DNA of 64,000 bases from Yamagishiella unicocca (lineage: Eukaryota; Chlorophyta; Chlorophyceae; Chlamydomonadales; Volvocaceae), in the NCBI GenBank assembly GCA_003116995.1, contig BDSL01000040.1:772701-836700 (forward strand). Direction: 5' to 3'. This document shows, piece by piece, positions 1 to 12,693 of this stretch (position 1 is the stretch's first letter; each line of letters opens with the position of its first letter). The translations under genes were made by a program, and so were the position numbers. The notes under the pieces are model-generated. The model saw nothing but the letters and a program-made list of their open reading frames with translations, was not told the DNA's origin and searched no databases.

Positions 1-2
1 GC

Positions 3-164
3 GGCGGCAAGACCGTTGGCGGCGCGGGTGGCGGCGGCCCCGCGGCGGGGGCGGAGGCGGTTGAGGATGATGAGGATGCCGTGCTGTCGGACGAGAGCGT
101 CCTGGCGGTGCTCCGCGCCCTGGGGCTTGCGCCGGTCGGCAGCGGCAGGCGGCAGCAGCTGTAG
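3..164 (+). CDS. C-terminal exon of unidentified gene (5' end outside window)
   Basis: One reading frame is open from base 3 to a TAG at 162-164 and gives about 53 residues. The segment starts Gly/Ala-rich, then has an acidic stretch (VEDDEDAVLSDESV) and a hydrophobic helix-like end (LAVLRALGLAPVG) before a basic tail. The next 15 bases repeat the last codons, so the coding end sits in a small tandem duplication (GGCAGGCGGCAGCAGCTGTAG occurs twice). No domain is recognisable and no function is proposed. The neighbouring gene is MORN3 on the opposite strand, so the two are convergent. The frame choice rests on length and codon bias (GC-rich third positions) alone. Confidence 0.55.
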   Translation, partial: GGKTVGGAGGGGPAAGAEAVEDDEDAVLSDESVLAVLRALGLAPVGSGRRQQL

Positions 165-2508
165 CGGCAGGCGGCAGCAGCTGTAGCTCCAGCTGCAGGT
201 ATTGAGCTTTAGCAGTAGCTGGGGTGGCTACCAGAGTATGCTGGGGTGGCTACCAGAGTATTCGGGGGTCCAGAACCGCCAGGTTGTAGTACGTAGCCCC
301 AACGGCTGAAGCCGCTCGGGCCATTTACAGTGGAGGCCTGAGAAAGGAATTATGTACGGCAGTAGTATGACAGCGGCCGCGTGAACAGTTGTAGTTGATT
401 GAGGGCTTCCAGCTGGCTGTGTACAGCAGCGATGCGGGAGTGCGCGGGCCTTATGTTGCAAATGCGTGTACTTTTGAGAATGGTGGTTATGACAGTTGAT
501 AGTTGGCTGCATCATGGCAGCCGCGTCACGCGCGTTGAAGCGCCCGGAGAGCGGCAGTTGTACGACCCGTGTTCCGTTTTCGTTTTCGATCTGATAGCAG
601 AGGCGTAGACCGCAATGTGCTTTGGATTGTCGCGTGGCGCTCGCGTATGTGGCGGACTCGATTGCAGTTATACCGTTATTGCAGTTATACCGTTATGCAG
701 TTATATTCCGTTTGGCCATATACATGTTATGTCCGTCTATCAAGCAGTTAGCGTCGCTGGGCAGTGATGTGGTGTCGTACCCAATGACTGGCCCCTAATC
801 GCCAGCGTGCTTGCACCTCGTATGCCTTCCCACGCCATACGGTACGGCTCCGTACTTCAGAGCGAAGGTTACTTGTCGATCTTTGGTGAGCAGCGGTGCC
901 GACGATGGGGGGCGGGCTCCTTCCGTGACTCACTCGCGCCTCTTCCGCAAGAGGCGGTCCCATGCCGTACGTAATCACATAAGGGCGGGGGGAAGGTCTC
1001 GTCAACCCGGCTGCCGGCTCCTGCCGTACATTTCGGTTTCTGCCACGTATTCCTCTGGAGTCCCGCCGGGTGCATGTATTTCTATATCTAGGGGGAGACT
1101 CGGGGGTCCTCAAATCGATCAACCACGTTGGTAATTGTTTTCGCCGCTAGCTGCGCTCTGGTAGCCCGCCCATATGAGGACCACGCCCGGTCTGCAGCGT
1201 CGGGAAAGGCTGATAGATATATGTAGATATATGGAATCAAGCTGCCTATATAGGACTCGTATTTCCCTCCCATGTATGGTCGAGGTAGGCTTGCTTGTTG
1301 CGAATGTGGCTTAGCGCATGTTTTTTGATCTAGAGACGTCCGGTAGTCAGGCTTCTGGTCGGTCAGGCTTCTGTCATGGTCACGTGCTCGGTAGGAAAGT
1401 ACGTCAGTACTGCACACCCGCGCTGAGCTGCGGCTCAGCGCCTGCTGAGGACGTGGTACGGCACGATGCGCGTGCTATTATGCTATTCGCCCGGTGTTCG
1501 GGTCTTGCTGCTTACCCGATCCATCCCGATTCCTGGAGCGTCATTCCCCTGTCATGTCATGATGTGCCGGCCGAAGCAGCAGTAATGGATGGCTGTCTTG
1601 GCCAAAGTACCGGTAGTTGCAGAATGTGCGTCTATTGATTATGGAGAGTCGATTGGATTAACAAATCCCGTGACAGTTACTAGTACTGGATCCCGGCGGG
1701 TGCGGGCATCTTTGGTTTGAACGGAGAGTTGGTTAAGGTTGGTTGCTGGTGGTTGATTATCGAGTCCATACGGTTACAGGATGCCGCCTGCTTGCGTCCT
1801 AAGATGTACGATTACGACAGTCTTATCAGCCATATATTAACATGAATTATGCTTGTTGATAGACCAACGCCTACCAAGTTGTACGCCACGCCTTCATTAA
1901 GGCGCTGTGCGATGCTGTTGTAACAGTTGCACTGACAGTTCGCATCACCTACCCGCGGCCCCCCCCGCCCATACATGTCGTACCCGCGCCAACTGTCCCT
2001 GCCGTACAGTGCTTCTCCACCTGACGTTTCGTCAGTTGGTTTCGTTCAGCCTCGGGCTGCACCCGTGGCTGCGCCGCCAGCACGCCACCGTGCGGCACCC
2101 CAGACGTTATCGACCCGTGGGTCCTTCCATTCACAAACACGCGCAGCCAGCGCTCTTCACGAACCGCCCCAATACACCCCCCATGCTATGCCCTCTTGTA
2201 TGCCTTACTTGGAAGGGGCGTTGCAATCACCGCCGCGGCGTGACCCACCATTCCCGGTCCGTTAGAACCGATACCATCACCACCACCTGCTATGCTGCCC
2301 GCCACCCACTATTACTAACTTGATCTGTATTATGCTCTGTCCTATCCTGTTGCGAACCGCTCTGAGCTAATCCGACCTAAATCATCTGTTTCGGTGCACG
2401 ACGAAACCGCCTCATCCCGCTATATGTCCGACCCCTCCCGCTACACTCCACATTTGCCCCTGGCGGTGCCGCTGCCGCCACCACCCGACCCCACCACTAC
2501 CGCCACTG
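165..2508. other. Intergenic, between two convergent genes
   Basis: I see no gene with splice-consistent frames here. The base composition is more AT-rich than in the flanking genes, with small AT runs near 1200-1245 and 1830-1860. Short ORFs on both strands lack coding bias. It should hold the 3' UTRs of both neighbours. Confidence 0.5.
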
Positions 2509-5055
2509 CTACCGCTTCGCCGCCTGCGCCGCCGCATCCATCATCGACTCCGCGAGCACCTTGTCTGGGTTTCGGAGCTCCACCGGCGGCAGAGCCCCGG
2601 GGGTGCCAGGCGGGGGCGTGTGTATTTCACTGTAGGTCCCGCACTTGATGCATCCGTCCGCCCAGACACCGTCGAACCTAGGTCCAGGGAGGGCGAAGGG
2701 GCGGGGGGGCGGCGCGGCGCGGCGAGGTGAGGATTACGTGCGCGATGGGGTGCAGGGTCCGGGGCTGGACCGAAGGCTGGGTTGGGACCTGCGGTAACGC
2801 CGCTCCAGAGAGGGCTGGCGCACCCCGTAGGCGGAAACGCCGCCAGATGCGGCGTCCCCCGGGTCGCCACCCCTCCCAGGGCCGCAGTACACGGTTATCG
2901 TGGCGCAAATGGTTAAGACGCCCTGTAGTTGCACGACCTGACACCCGCCCCCGACACCGAAGCCCATCGCGCTCATGCCGCAAACCCAAACACTGACCCC
3001 CTGGTCCCGAGCCCCTTACCCGCCTGCCCCCTGCGCCGACCTCACCGTTTCCCCTTGCTCATGTAGAAGTACGTCCCAGTGCCGTTCTTTTGATCGCTGG
3101 CCCACAGCCCTTCGTACACGTCACCGTTGGCGTACATCATGGTTCCGGGGCCGCACCTGGGGAGGGAAAGAGGGGTGGCAGGCAGGGTAGCCGCGGGTCA
3201 GCGGTCATGACCTGGGGGGGGGGGCTGTCGTAACCCAGGCGCCCAAAACGGCGGTGCCACAAAAACAACCAACGGCGGTGCCACAAGCCAACCGAATCCT
3301 CAAGCAAAGCGAGTGTCTGCAGTGGGCTGTTGCAGATACCGGGGCCCTGCTGCCAAGCCAGTGCGTGCCGTTGCCTCTCGGTGCCTCCCGCCGCCCACCT
3401 GCCGTTACGCCGCAATTGTTGCAACCCTCCATCCCCAGATCCCAACGGACAAACCCAAGCACGGCTTGGCGGGGCCCTGGACCCGCACTCCACCCGAATG
3501 AACCCCCAAACCCTGCGCACCCCCACTCCCACCCTCCCGGCTTCCGCCTGTGCCCTCCCCTGCCATAACAGCACCCAAGCCGCGCTCACTTGACGTCGTT
3601 CTCAAAGTAGCCCTCGTACACGTCGCCTCCGAAACCGTCCACCGGTCGCCCGCCGTACACGGCCCTTCCTTTCCCGTGCCGCTTGCCGTTGTGCCACTCG
3701 CCCTCGTACGTGTCGCCGTTGTCCGCGAAAAAGGTGCCATGGCCCTGGGGGAGGGGTTCGTGAAATGGGACGGTGCGCAATGTTCCGACGGCTCAGGGAG
3801 GGCAGGTCTAGAGGGTTTTGGAGAGTTGGGAGGCGGCGATGGATAAGGCCCAGGAGCGGCGGCACGAGCCCAGTCATCCGGCTCATAACGGGAGGCACAA
3901 AGGGGGCCGCGTCATGACCCCGAACGACATGACGTGTTGGCGAGCATGCTCCGATTGCTGTTCTGGTACGACAGGAAATGCCGTACGATTCACGCTGCTT
4001 GGGGTTCACATGTTTCCCCGGCCGCCCCTGCCCCGTCCCTAACGCCGTCCCTTCCCCTTGATACGAGAAACCCGGTGTGCTGAGGTGTACGGCCGTAGCG
4101 GCAGCGGCCCCCTACCCTGACCACGTTTTCCCCTCACCGCTGCACAGGCCCAAGCCACTTTTCCGCCATGCGTAGCTTCGGGTTTGGCCACCCCAGACCT
4201 CTTCGGCATGCCCTCGTGGCCCATACCACGGCATGAAGGACCTCACAGCGGGTCACCGCCCGAACCCACCCCGCCTGCTCCACGGGTCTTCCACGGGTCT
4301 TCCTCGAAACCCCGCCTGCTCCTCACGACCGCATTCCTAACCCGCTTGGGCTCATCCAACATCCCACCCCGCCTCACACAGCTGGTGCAGGGCCCACGAG
4401 GCGACCCCACATCAACGCAGCTCAGCCTTTCACGTCGCAACCCGCAATCTTTGCCCTCCGCAATCTTTGTCCTCCGCAATCGCCCCTCCAATCGCGGCCT
4501 TACCGTGGGCTGATCGTGACGCCACTCGCCATTGTAGCGCACCACGTACTTGCCCTCCCGGAACAGCCAAAGCGTCCCAAGGCCGTGCCGCATGTCATTC
4601 GCCCAGTCCCCCTCATACTTGTCGCTGTTTTTATAGATGACCGTGCCCTTCCCTGCAGGGGAGGAAGCGCAGAGTCAGGGCCGTACCCAACGCGTGCGCA
4701 CTGGGCCGTCCACTTTCAGGAATGTACGCACGCCATCGCATCTACAGCAGGCAGAGATACGGCCGATGGGCTTTGTGTGGCGACGCACCCTGCTTCTTGT
4801 TATCCTTCCATGCGCCTTGATAGCGCTCTCCCGTCGTCCAGTAAACAGTGTGATGCGGGCCCTCCTTTTGAGCCTGAAATATGTTCGCCGGACGATATGA
4901 AGGGACGCGGTAGAGGTAAACATCGCGAATTAGGCATCGGGGACGCGCACTAGGAAATATAAACGACAAAATACCTTCTGATCAGCTGTCTTCCATAATT
5001 GCTCCTTCCTCCGCAGAGACTCCGCCGTGAGAGTTCCAGGAATGTTGGGTGGCAT
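2509..5055 (-). CDS. MORN3: MORN repeat-containing protein 3 (MORN3-like)
   Basis: Six exons read in phase on the minus strand: 5055-4975, 4873-4789, 4652-4504, 3744-3590, 3156-3046 and 2677-2509 (249 aa; animal MORN3 is about 240 aa). Successive MORN units are visible: YQGAWKDNKKQGKGT, YEGDWANDMRHGLGT, YNGEWRHDQPTGHGT, YEGEWHNGKRHGKGR, YEGYFENDVKCGPGT, YEGLWASDQKNGTGT and FDGVWADGCIKCGTY. The N-terminus (ESLRRKEQLWKTADQKAQ) and the C-terminal tail (NPDKVLAES) match the layout of animal MORN3, which is linked to cilia and sperm; a ciliary or microtubule role here is inference. MORN units are phospholipid- or protein-binding beta hairpins. The ATG at 5055 was chosen because the frame upstream lacks support and the tail begins MPPN as a short leader. 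All introns are GT-AG. Confidence 0.9.
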
Positions 5056-6311
5056 TTCTCAGGTGAGCAAGGCTGGTATAAGTGGTGTTTCAGAATGGCG
5101 TTAATGTTCGACAGTGTGCTTGATGTTCGCAGATTATATTTAAGCCCTTTGCTTACGTGAAAGCCTCGAAGCGAAATCCGTACGCACGTACGGCTCGTCG
5201 TCTCCTGCTCTCGGTCCCTCTCGCATATGCCTATACATACATGCATATGCCTGTTCATGCTAACGGGCCTTCTATAGATAGTCCAAAATTGTCCATGAGC
5301 GCGCTGAGGTTGCCGGAGCGACTGAGGCGTGAGGGTTGTCACATCGTCAGTGTTCCATTAAAAGCTTTCGCATGCCATGATGATTGTTTGGGAACTACCT
5401 GAATGGCGCGCGTATAAATCGTGTATGCAGTTTACTAGCTAAAGGGCGCATTTTTTTACTCGCTTCGACACTTCCTTTTGGAAAGTCGGCGGAGTTGTCC
5501 CAACGCGGTCATAGAGCATACTGGTTGAATGTTAAGCTTTGTTGTCGAGCCCATGGGTCCCATTCAGCTAGGCGTAGCACAGGAGCCTCCCGTCGTATTA
5601 AACTTGCTTACACAGCACCATGATCACTTCCGCCGCATACCGGTATGACGCCTCGAGTTTGTTGCGTGCATCCGGATCCGTAAGTCCCGGATCCAGCAGG
5701 CCGACGCGGCCTAACCCATTCCATGAAAGTTGAGGAACTTAGCCACCGCCATGAGACGTAAGTTGTCTGCCAATACTGGCGCCGTGCATTGCGGTCTGCC
5801 TCCAACGCTTTCGACGAGATTCCCAGGCAAAAGATATCCGATCATGCACCACTCAAAACCGGCTTGCAAATGTCCAAGCTTTACCTGCTCGGCCCGCCGC
5901 CCACCACGCCTTAACACCACCACGAGCATCAGCACCTAACCCGAAACGAACCTTCTCACCTGGTGCTGCAGTCCCCAGCATCGTCAGCACGCAGAAGCGG
6001 ACGCAGGGCCGTGACCCCTCCGCGCGGCAAAAGTTCGAAACCACTCACGCGAACGAGCCACCAGCCGGCCCCCATGCATGCACCCCTTGCAGCATCAACC
6101 CTTAAAACCAGAGGCCCCAGGTACATCACCCCGCCGCCAAGCGCTGCCGCTCCTCCTGGAGCTTTCTCAGCAACCCGCAGCCTCCCCTGGTCCATCCCTG
6201 CAGCTGCTGCCACCGCCCAAGCATACCGACACGCCAGAGCACGTGACCCACCCCACCCTCCCGTGTTCCAAACCCCCACCCCGCCGTGCCGGCGCGCCAC
6301 GCCAGCAGCGC
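5056..6311. other. Intergenic: MORN3 promoter and 3' UTR of the TAF15-like gene
   Basis: No supported exon. The left part upstream of MORN3 is AT-richer and should hold its promoter. A minus-strand TGTAA lies at about 5609-5613 and could end the TAF15-like transcript, implying a 3' UTR of about 0.7 kb; this is inference. Confidence 0.4.
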
Positions 6312-9300
6312 TTAGTAGCGCCTGTCCCCGCGGGACCCGCCACCCCCGCCCCGGCTGTAGCCGCCCCGCTCCCGATCGCCGCCGCGATCACCGCCCCGAT
6401 CGCCGCCCCGATCGCGGTCCCGGTCACCACCCCGATCGCGGTCCCGGTCACCGCCGGCGCGCTCACGGCTGCGTGAGCGCGAGCGGGAACGGGGGTCTCG
6501 TCGTTCGTCGGCGCGACCACCTGCGCGGTCCTCGTGGCTGCCAGCGCGCTCCTGCGACAGCGCCCAGAAACCAAGCGGGGGTTACAACGGGAGTATCGCG
6601 AGTATTGTGACACGAGGTTGTAACGGGGTAGTTGTAAAGGTAGAGTATGAATGCCTTCTACCGAGACCCCCAGTCCTCGGCACCATTGCGCTGCCCTTGC
6701 TGCGCCTTGCCCGCCTGCCCTCACCCACCCTGCATTGCCCTGTTCTAAACGTTTTTTCTCGCATCCACGGGTCTTCCTCGAACCCCTCCCCCCGCCCCCG
6801 ACCGAGCTCACCGCCGCACTGGGCGCCGGATTGTACTCCCCGCGCAGTCGCGCCAGCGCAGCCTCCTCGCGGGCCTTACGGTCCGCCTCGCTCATGCCGC
6901 GAAACTGCTTCTTAAGCCGCCCGAACTCGTCGTACCTGTCGTACACACGCAGAGGTCAGCAAAACGAACAACCACCTCAACGGAAGGCAGGTAGGCACCG
7001 GTTCGTGTGCTTAGGTTTCGGACTTGCTTGTACCACTTCACCGTGTCACAACGACGTGTGCGTAACTCGTCGCCCGGGCTCAAGTTAGCCACAAGCCAGC
7101 GCCAACGGAGACACCGGCACATGCCGCGCCCAACGCAAGAGTGTGCTGACGCACGCTCTCTTGCCCTTCCCCCTCCCCGCCTCACATGTCCTGGTCCTCG
7201 TACTCCTTGCGCCGCCGCCTGGCCTCCTCCAGCTCCTGCTCATCCAGCTCCTTGAAGCCGCCACCCTGCCCCTCCCGGCGCATGTCCATCGTGCCTGCGA
7301 CCCACGGGTCAGTAAGGCCGAGGTTAGGGCCACACGGGCGCGCAACAGGCCATGCGCATAGTGGAACGCCTGCCGAGCTATGCACGTTCGCATTGGAACA
7401 TGCAAGAGAGACGCTATGCTGTTTCAACGCCGCCGGATTTCCACCCTTCGCTCGGGCATTGCCCCTCGGTCAATTGAATAGGGGGGCAAGGCCCCATACG
7501 CCGCGAATCAAATCAGCCTTCCTCCTAGCCTAGGCGCTCCAAACGTAGCGCAAAATACGGTGATGCCCAGGCACAGACTTCCGAATGTGCCTGCTGCCCT
7601 ACATCGCCGCCGGCCTCCACTTACCCGGCTTGCATGTCCCGCACATGTTGCACTTGTTGCGGCGAGCCCAGTTCATGTTACCGCAGCTGGGGCACGCCCA
7701 GTCATCCGGTGTGAACAGCCCCGCTGGCCCCTGAGGAGCCGCCACCACGCGTGCCTTGTCGCCGCCGCCGGCAGCAGCAGCTGCTGGAGGGGCGGCAGCC
7801 GCAACAGGAGGGGGAGCCACAGCAACGGGGGGCGGGGGGCCGCCAGCAGCAGGTCCGCCCCCGTAGCCGCCACCACCACCGCCATCGTAGCCGCCACCAC
7901 CACCCCCGTAGCCGCCGCCGCCGCCTCCATGGCCGCCACCACCGCCACCACCGTAGCCGCCACCGCCTCCACCGCCGCCGTAACCACCACCGCCGCCGCC
8001 GCCACCATATCCTCCATCTGTTGCGCCGTCGACGGAGGGCCGGAGGGAAAACCAAAGCCAGCTCAATCCGCGCAGTAGCGTGCGAGCAAGCAACATCCCA
8101 TTTCGGTGGGATGAGGTGCCGCCCGCAAGCATCTCTTGCCAGCATAGCCGCCTGCCATCTCTATCCTCGATGCACCGTCGCCACATCACTCGCGGGCACC
8201 CCGACGCCCGTCGGCCCATGGAAACCTTCCGCCCGCATTCGGAAAACCAACCCTGACCGAAGATCACGTACCTTGGCCGCCGCCGCCCCCGCCCTGCGGA
8301 GCACTCGTTGACGTGCGCGGAGTGGTGCACTTGTGACACTTCTGGCGGAAGGCAAAGTTGACGTTACCGCACTTACTGCACGCCCAGTCGCCGGGGCGGC
8401 CGCCCTGGGGGGCACCACCGCCGCCGCCGCCGCCAAAGCCGCCACCGCCGCCCATACCTGCGTGCATCGCATGAGGCTCACAACCGCAATACAGCGCAAC
8501 AAAGGCGCCGCGCAACAATGCAGCTGTCCGTGGCCTCTGCCATCAGCGCACCCACCAGGCGGAGGAGCCTGGTTGTAGCCATCGCCGTAACCCCCACCCC
8601 CACCACCGCCACCTGCAGCAGGCATGGAGGCGTCCATCAGTGACAGCTAACAGCGGTTAGGCAGGGGATGCCGCAATGTAAGACCGGATTCTGCCCCACA
8701 GTATACGTTGTCTTGGCTTCTCGCAAGGGAGCTTATTGGTTGTGCATGCCACCCATGGGGCACAATACAGCCGGGGCGTGGACGCTCAGAAGGGCATGAG
8801 CACCATGCAGGCTGCAAATTTGTAGCCTACGGGTCCTTAATAAGCATCCGTTGGCGGCAAAGGCTACAGCCTTACAGGGTCCCGCGCAACATGCCTCCTA
8901 ATTTCAGCGGGGCACACGGCTGGTCACAGCTTGCAACAGGGTTGGTGGTCGACCCATAAACCCCACTGCGCACCATAGCCACCGCCGCCGCCACCACCGC
9001 CGAATCCTCCGCCGTAACCCCCAGGGGCCTGCTTCTTTTGGGACAAGGTTACGTTGAGCATGGAGCCTGCCGGGACATGCGGAATGGGGGAGGGAGTTCG
9101 GGGACCACGCGTCAGGTCACGTGCTCGCCGGTTCTGATTTTGAAGGACTGCGTGCTGCAGCAGCACGTCATTGGCTAGACGGACTAACAAATGTTTGGAG
9201 GTACTTCCTTGTTCGTATCATGCAGAGGGTATAAGAATGCATGCAGGTCAACCTCCCAAGTGCCGACAGACTCGGAACGCAACCGTGCACGAGTGCGGCA

Positions 9301-9751
9301 TGAACAACGGAAGCGACACAAACCACGATCCAAAGGAAGAATCCCAGCTCGCACCTTTCCAATCCTTGTTGCCAAACCATTGCACGGCCGAGGATGCAGA
9401 GAACGGGTCATCGTAGGTGACAGTTCCGTCACCCTTGAGTGCTCCAGTAGCCTTGTCACGGTAAAGCCAAATCTTCGGTTTCTTGGTCTTCTTGTCGATC
9501 TTTATTATGCCGATAGAACCGAAGTACTCGGCCAGATCTGCGGAGCGACCCCACCGCGGCCCTCATCACCCGTGCGCTGTGGCCCAGAGACCGTTGCGGA
9601 GCCACGCAATAGCCCACGACCGGGCTACCCGGCCAGCGGGCTTTGGGCCCGCCGCCACACCTTGCTCCGTTATGTTGGGCGGAAGGCCGCTGACATAAAT
9701 GGTGTCCGTGTCCGGCACGTCAAATGACATGGTGTCTGGATTGTAGGCCAT
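6312..9751 (-). CDS. TAF15: FUS/EWS/TAF15-type RNA-binding protein (RRM plus two RanBP2 zinc fingers)
   Basis: Nine exons in phase: 9751-9661, 9537-9355, 9066-8974, 8612-8556, 8457-8272, 8017-7625, 7294-7186, 6935-6812 and 6551-6312 (491 aa). Residues ~16-98 form an RRM of FET type: IYVSGLPPNITEQDLAEYFG, then GIIKIDKKTKKPKIWLYRDK and TGALKGDGTVTYDDP. Two RanBP2-type zinc fingers follow, each W-A-C-x2-C-G-N-x-N-x6-C-x2-C, at ~165-185 and ~308-328, separated and flanked by long Gly/Tyr-rich low-complexity tracts. A charged helix (KELDEQELEEARRRRKEYED) precedes a C-terminal RS/RGG-like tail with repeated DRDRDRGG. FET/plant TAF15 proteins are nuclear RNA-binding TFIID-associated factors; the low-complexity tracts suggest phase separation (inference). 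Exons 1 to 6 all end in phase 1, an unusually regular pattern. The gene is head-to-head with EAF6. Confidence 0.92.
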
Positions 9752-10126
9752 CTTGCAGGTGGCCTCGCCGGGCCCAAGGCCCGAACCTTAATGGTGTTAC
9801 TGGCACAACGGCTCGACAGCAATTGGATGAAAAAAAGCTAGAAGAGATATAAAGTCTTGTTGTATCCCTAGATGTTTTAAAGATGTACTTGGTTGGAGTG
9901 TCTCACCACAGGTCATGGCAGCATGGCGAGCGTACGACTACGGGCCCGTGCGTCAGGTTTGTTCGCGCTGCACAATTTCATGGCCAATCGCACATTCCAT
10001 GAACATTTTCTGGTGATTGCTAATTAGGAATTTGACTGGGGCATTGACAGCCACAGCCGTCTCTCGGATACAGCTGTTTGCAGGATTCCTACATAAATCT
10101 TTGTACCGGTATATTATATAAGTTGA
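9752..10126. promoter_or_regulatory. Shared divergent promoter, TAF15-like / EAF6
   Basis: Two start codons face away from each other across 375 bases. The segment is AT-rich relative to the genes. A TATA-like run (tatattatataag, 10110-10122) lies right next to the EAF6 ATG, so it may instead be UTR. The shared-promoter reading is inference from spacing. Confidence 0.5.
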
Positions 10127-11651
10127 ATGCCGCGCGGGATTAAGCCAGAGCCCTCTGCGCCAGCACCCACCGAGGCCCCCAGCAAAAGCGAGGCTGCCAC
10201 GAAGGGAGCCAAAGGCGCTAAGGCGAAGTCAACTCCTCTGGCAGTGAACAAACCCCAACTTAAGAAAAAAGAAGGCCAAAAAGAGGGCCAGAAAACAACC
10301 ACAAGCAGCGGCGACGGTGGAATTGATATCGCGGAGCTGGAAAAGAAACGCAAGGAGCTGACGGACCAGCTGCGAAAGTGCGAGGTGCAGGTGAGACAGC
10401 TTTCCGTCGCTGAATCGGGGGTTGGAGGGGTTACGGGATGGCACCGAATTAAGATCCAAGGAGGGTTCGTGTCTAAACCAGTTCATGATGGGTCGGCCTC
10501 TAATTGGTTCAGTCTGTGTAGACCGTAAATGCGGCGCAGGGTGCTCGACCATGGAGGGCATTATCACCATCGCTTGTTTGCGTAGAGGGCTACTTTGGTG
10601 ACTGCCATAGATGCACTCACCGCAGCCTGCGATGACACAGAAAACCCTTGGAAGCCGATGGCGCGCGCCTCTCCCCTTCGTGCTGACCTCTTCCCGATCG
10701 CCCCGTCCTTTGGCAACCTGGCGCTGACCTGATTCCACAAGATCCATCGGCTGGAGACGCAGTACTTTGAAACTGCCAACCCGCAAGGAAACGCGCTCAA
10801 AGGTGCGCTGGCGGGAGCGTGGAGGCGGGCGGTACTACACCTGTGCCTGTATTGCACCTGTACTACACCGTTGGACGAACCACGCATACAGAGGACCACG
10901 AGCGGATCACATCGCCAGGACAGTGCAGTGCGCGGCAGCCGAAGCCGTTGTCATGGCTTACGTTTTAGGGTTTTAGGGCGATGTCCTCTTCAGGTTTTAC
11001 AGGTTTCAGTGGCGTACGTTACACCGCGGTCCGGTTTGTTGGGAGGATGCGCGTATGGGTGTGTTTCTTGCCATAGCGGGCCGTGTGGGCCCAGACGGTC
11101 AATGGGGTCCGAGAAGCCTTTGCACGGCAGAGCGAAGGAGCCCGCTGCGCGGCAGCTTCCCAAAAAGCCCCATCTCCGGCTGGACAAATGGGTGAACCCT
11201 CTCTGCAGTCCCAGCACAAAGGTGCCAGCGACGCGCCTTTCCCTGTTGCTGCGAGCTCACACTGACCGCATTGCATGCCATGCGCCAATCACAAAAACAC
11301 GGCCCGGCATGCACGGAACGCTTCCAGACACCCCTTACAAGACGTCCAGTACAAATGCGTTCCGAATTCATGCTGCGAAGCTCCCGCGGCGGTTGTCGCA
11401 TATGCGACTGCCTTTAACGGCTTCTGGCAGGTGCTTGCCTGTGGCTGCCTGCACTGCCCATGTGCCCAACACGGCCCTTGCCCCCTGCCTGGCCACCCCA
11501 CCCCCGGGCTACTGCACCCAACGCAGGGTATGAGGGCTTGCTGTCGTCCACTGCCGTGAGTGAGAAGAAGGCTCAGTTCAGGTTCGAGGACCGCATCTTC
11601 TCCGGATCATCCACATCGGGCAGCAGCGCTAAGGGGGAGTGGCTAGGCTGA
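10127..11651 (+). CDS. EAF6: EAF6/MEAF6-type histone acetyltransferase complex subunit
   Basis: Three exons in phase: 10127-10390, 10742-10802 and 11527-11651 (149 aa). A basic, Lys-rich N-terminus (about 60 residues) leads into the family core: IAELEKKRKELTDQLRKCEV, then QIHRLETQYFETANPQGNAL and KGYEGLL, ending with a basic/aromatic helix (KKAQFRFEDRIFSGSS). In yeast Eaf6 and human MEAF6 this coiled coil plus the tyrosine/glycine segment docks on NuA4, NuA3 or MOZ/HBO1 acetyltransferase complexes; the same role is expected here. The protein is shorter than human MEAF6 because the long Ser-rich tail is missing. A TGTAA lies 18 bases past the stop. Confidence 0.87.
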
Positions 11652-12693
11652 TGGGCGGTGGTTTCGATTGTAACACGCTGGCCGTGGCCGCGATGTCGTG
11701 GTGGCGGCTGGCCGGGGATGTTGCCGTAGCCTCTTCAGCCGGTCGAGGGGCTTCCTCATATAAGTCGATTCGACAACATTTTCAATGAAGGGCAAACATA
11801 CGGCTCATCAAGCGCCAATGCTTGGAGTGGACGTGGCCGGGCTGTCGTGAGGGGCTGAGAGGGAGTCGCCGGACGAGGAATGGCGTAGGGAACAAACCGA
11901 AGAAGAGGCATTGATGGTTTGGAGCCAAGGGTGGGGGGTACGCAGGCTCACGTGAAGGGGGATGGTGGGCCGCAGGACGCCGCGGGGCTTGATTGGGTCG
12001 GACCAGGTGGCTGGGCTGGTGCTGCGGCGGTTGCAGCTCCTTTGATGCTGGTAGTGATGGGGACCTGAGTGTGAAGCAAGCAATGGAGGTACTGCATTGG
12101 GGGGACCGCATCGGAGTGCTGTTGCTGCTGGTGTCCTGCCGGCCTATGATGCATTCGCTCGATTGCTCGTGCCCGTACCGCTGTTCATTAGCGGTAATGG
12201 AACTGAACCGTGAGTGTAGCTGTAGAGAGGGGGCCGTCTAGCATAGGACACCAGGGAGGGGTGATGGGGGAGGAGCTCGAGTAGATAGAGTGATGTCCCG
12301 CCTAGCGTTTTGGACCTGAGGTTTTGGGACACAGACCAATACTGGGGGAAGGGTCGGCAATGTGAATCTGCGTTGTGCTAGCGTTTTGCGTCCCTTGCTT
12401 ACTAGCGCATACATTATATACTGCGACGCTGTATAAAGCGTGCAAATGGAACTGAAAGTCTCTCTAGAAGCCCGTGCAGTTGTACGGGATGACGTGTCCC
12501 TGATGTCGCTTTAGCTTTGTGCGCATCGCTTAAGGCGCATCAACCACCATACGTTGAACAAATAGCGGCAAGCGGTTGATCCCGCGGTCTCGGCGACGGT
12601 GCGGCCATAGAGATCAGATTGTGTTCAGCACTCAACCAAGAACGTCGGCTAGAGAAATCAACACCTCAGATCAATTTGACAAAGCATCTAAAG
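11652..12693. other. Intergenic: EAF6 3' UTR and PDIA6 promoter
   Basis: No supported gene. TATA-like runs (cattatata near 12410 and tataaag near 12431) lie about 260-280 bases upstream of the PDIA6 ATG and could mark its promoter, which would imply a long 5' UTR. Small ORFs on both strands lack splice-consistent continuation. Confidence 0.4.
11669..11673 (+). terminator. Putative TGTAA poly(A) signal of EAF6
   Basis: TGTAA is the green-algal polyadenylation signal. This copy is 18 bases after the EAF6 stop codon, closer than usual, so a later site could be the one used. Confidence 0.4.

Noticed and set aside
7599..8339. 246-codon minus ORF as a standalone Gly-rich protein
   Set aside because: It is exon 6 of the TAF15-like gene extended through the flanking introns; the spliced model explains it better.
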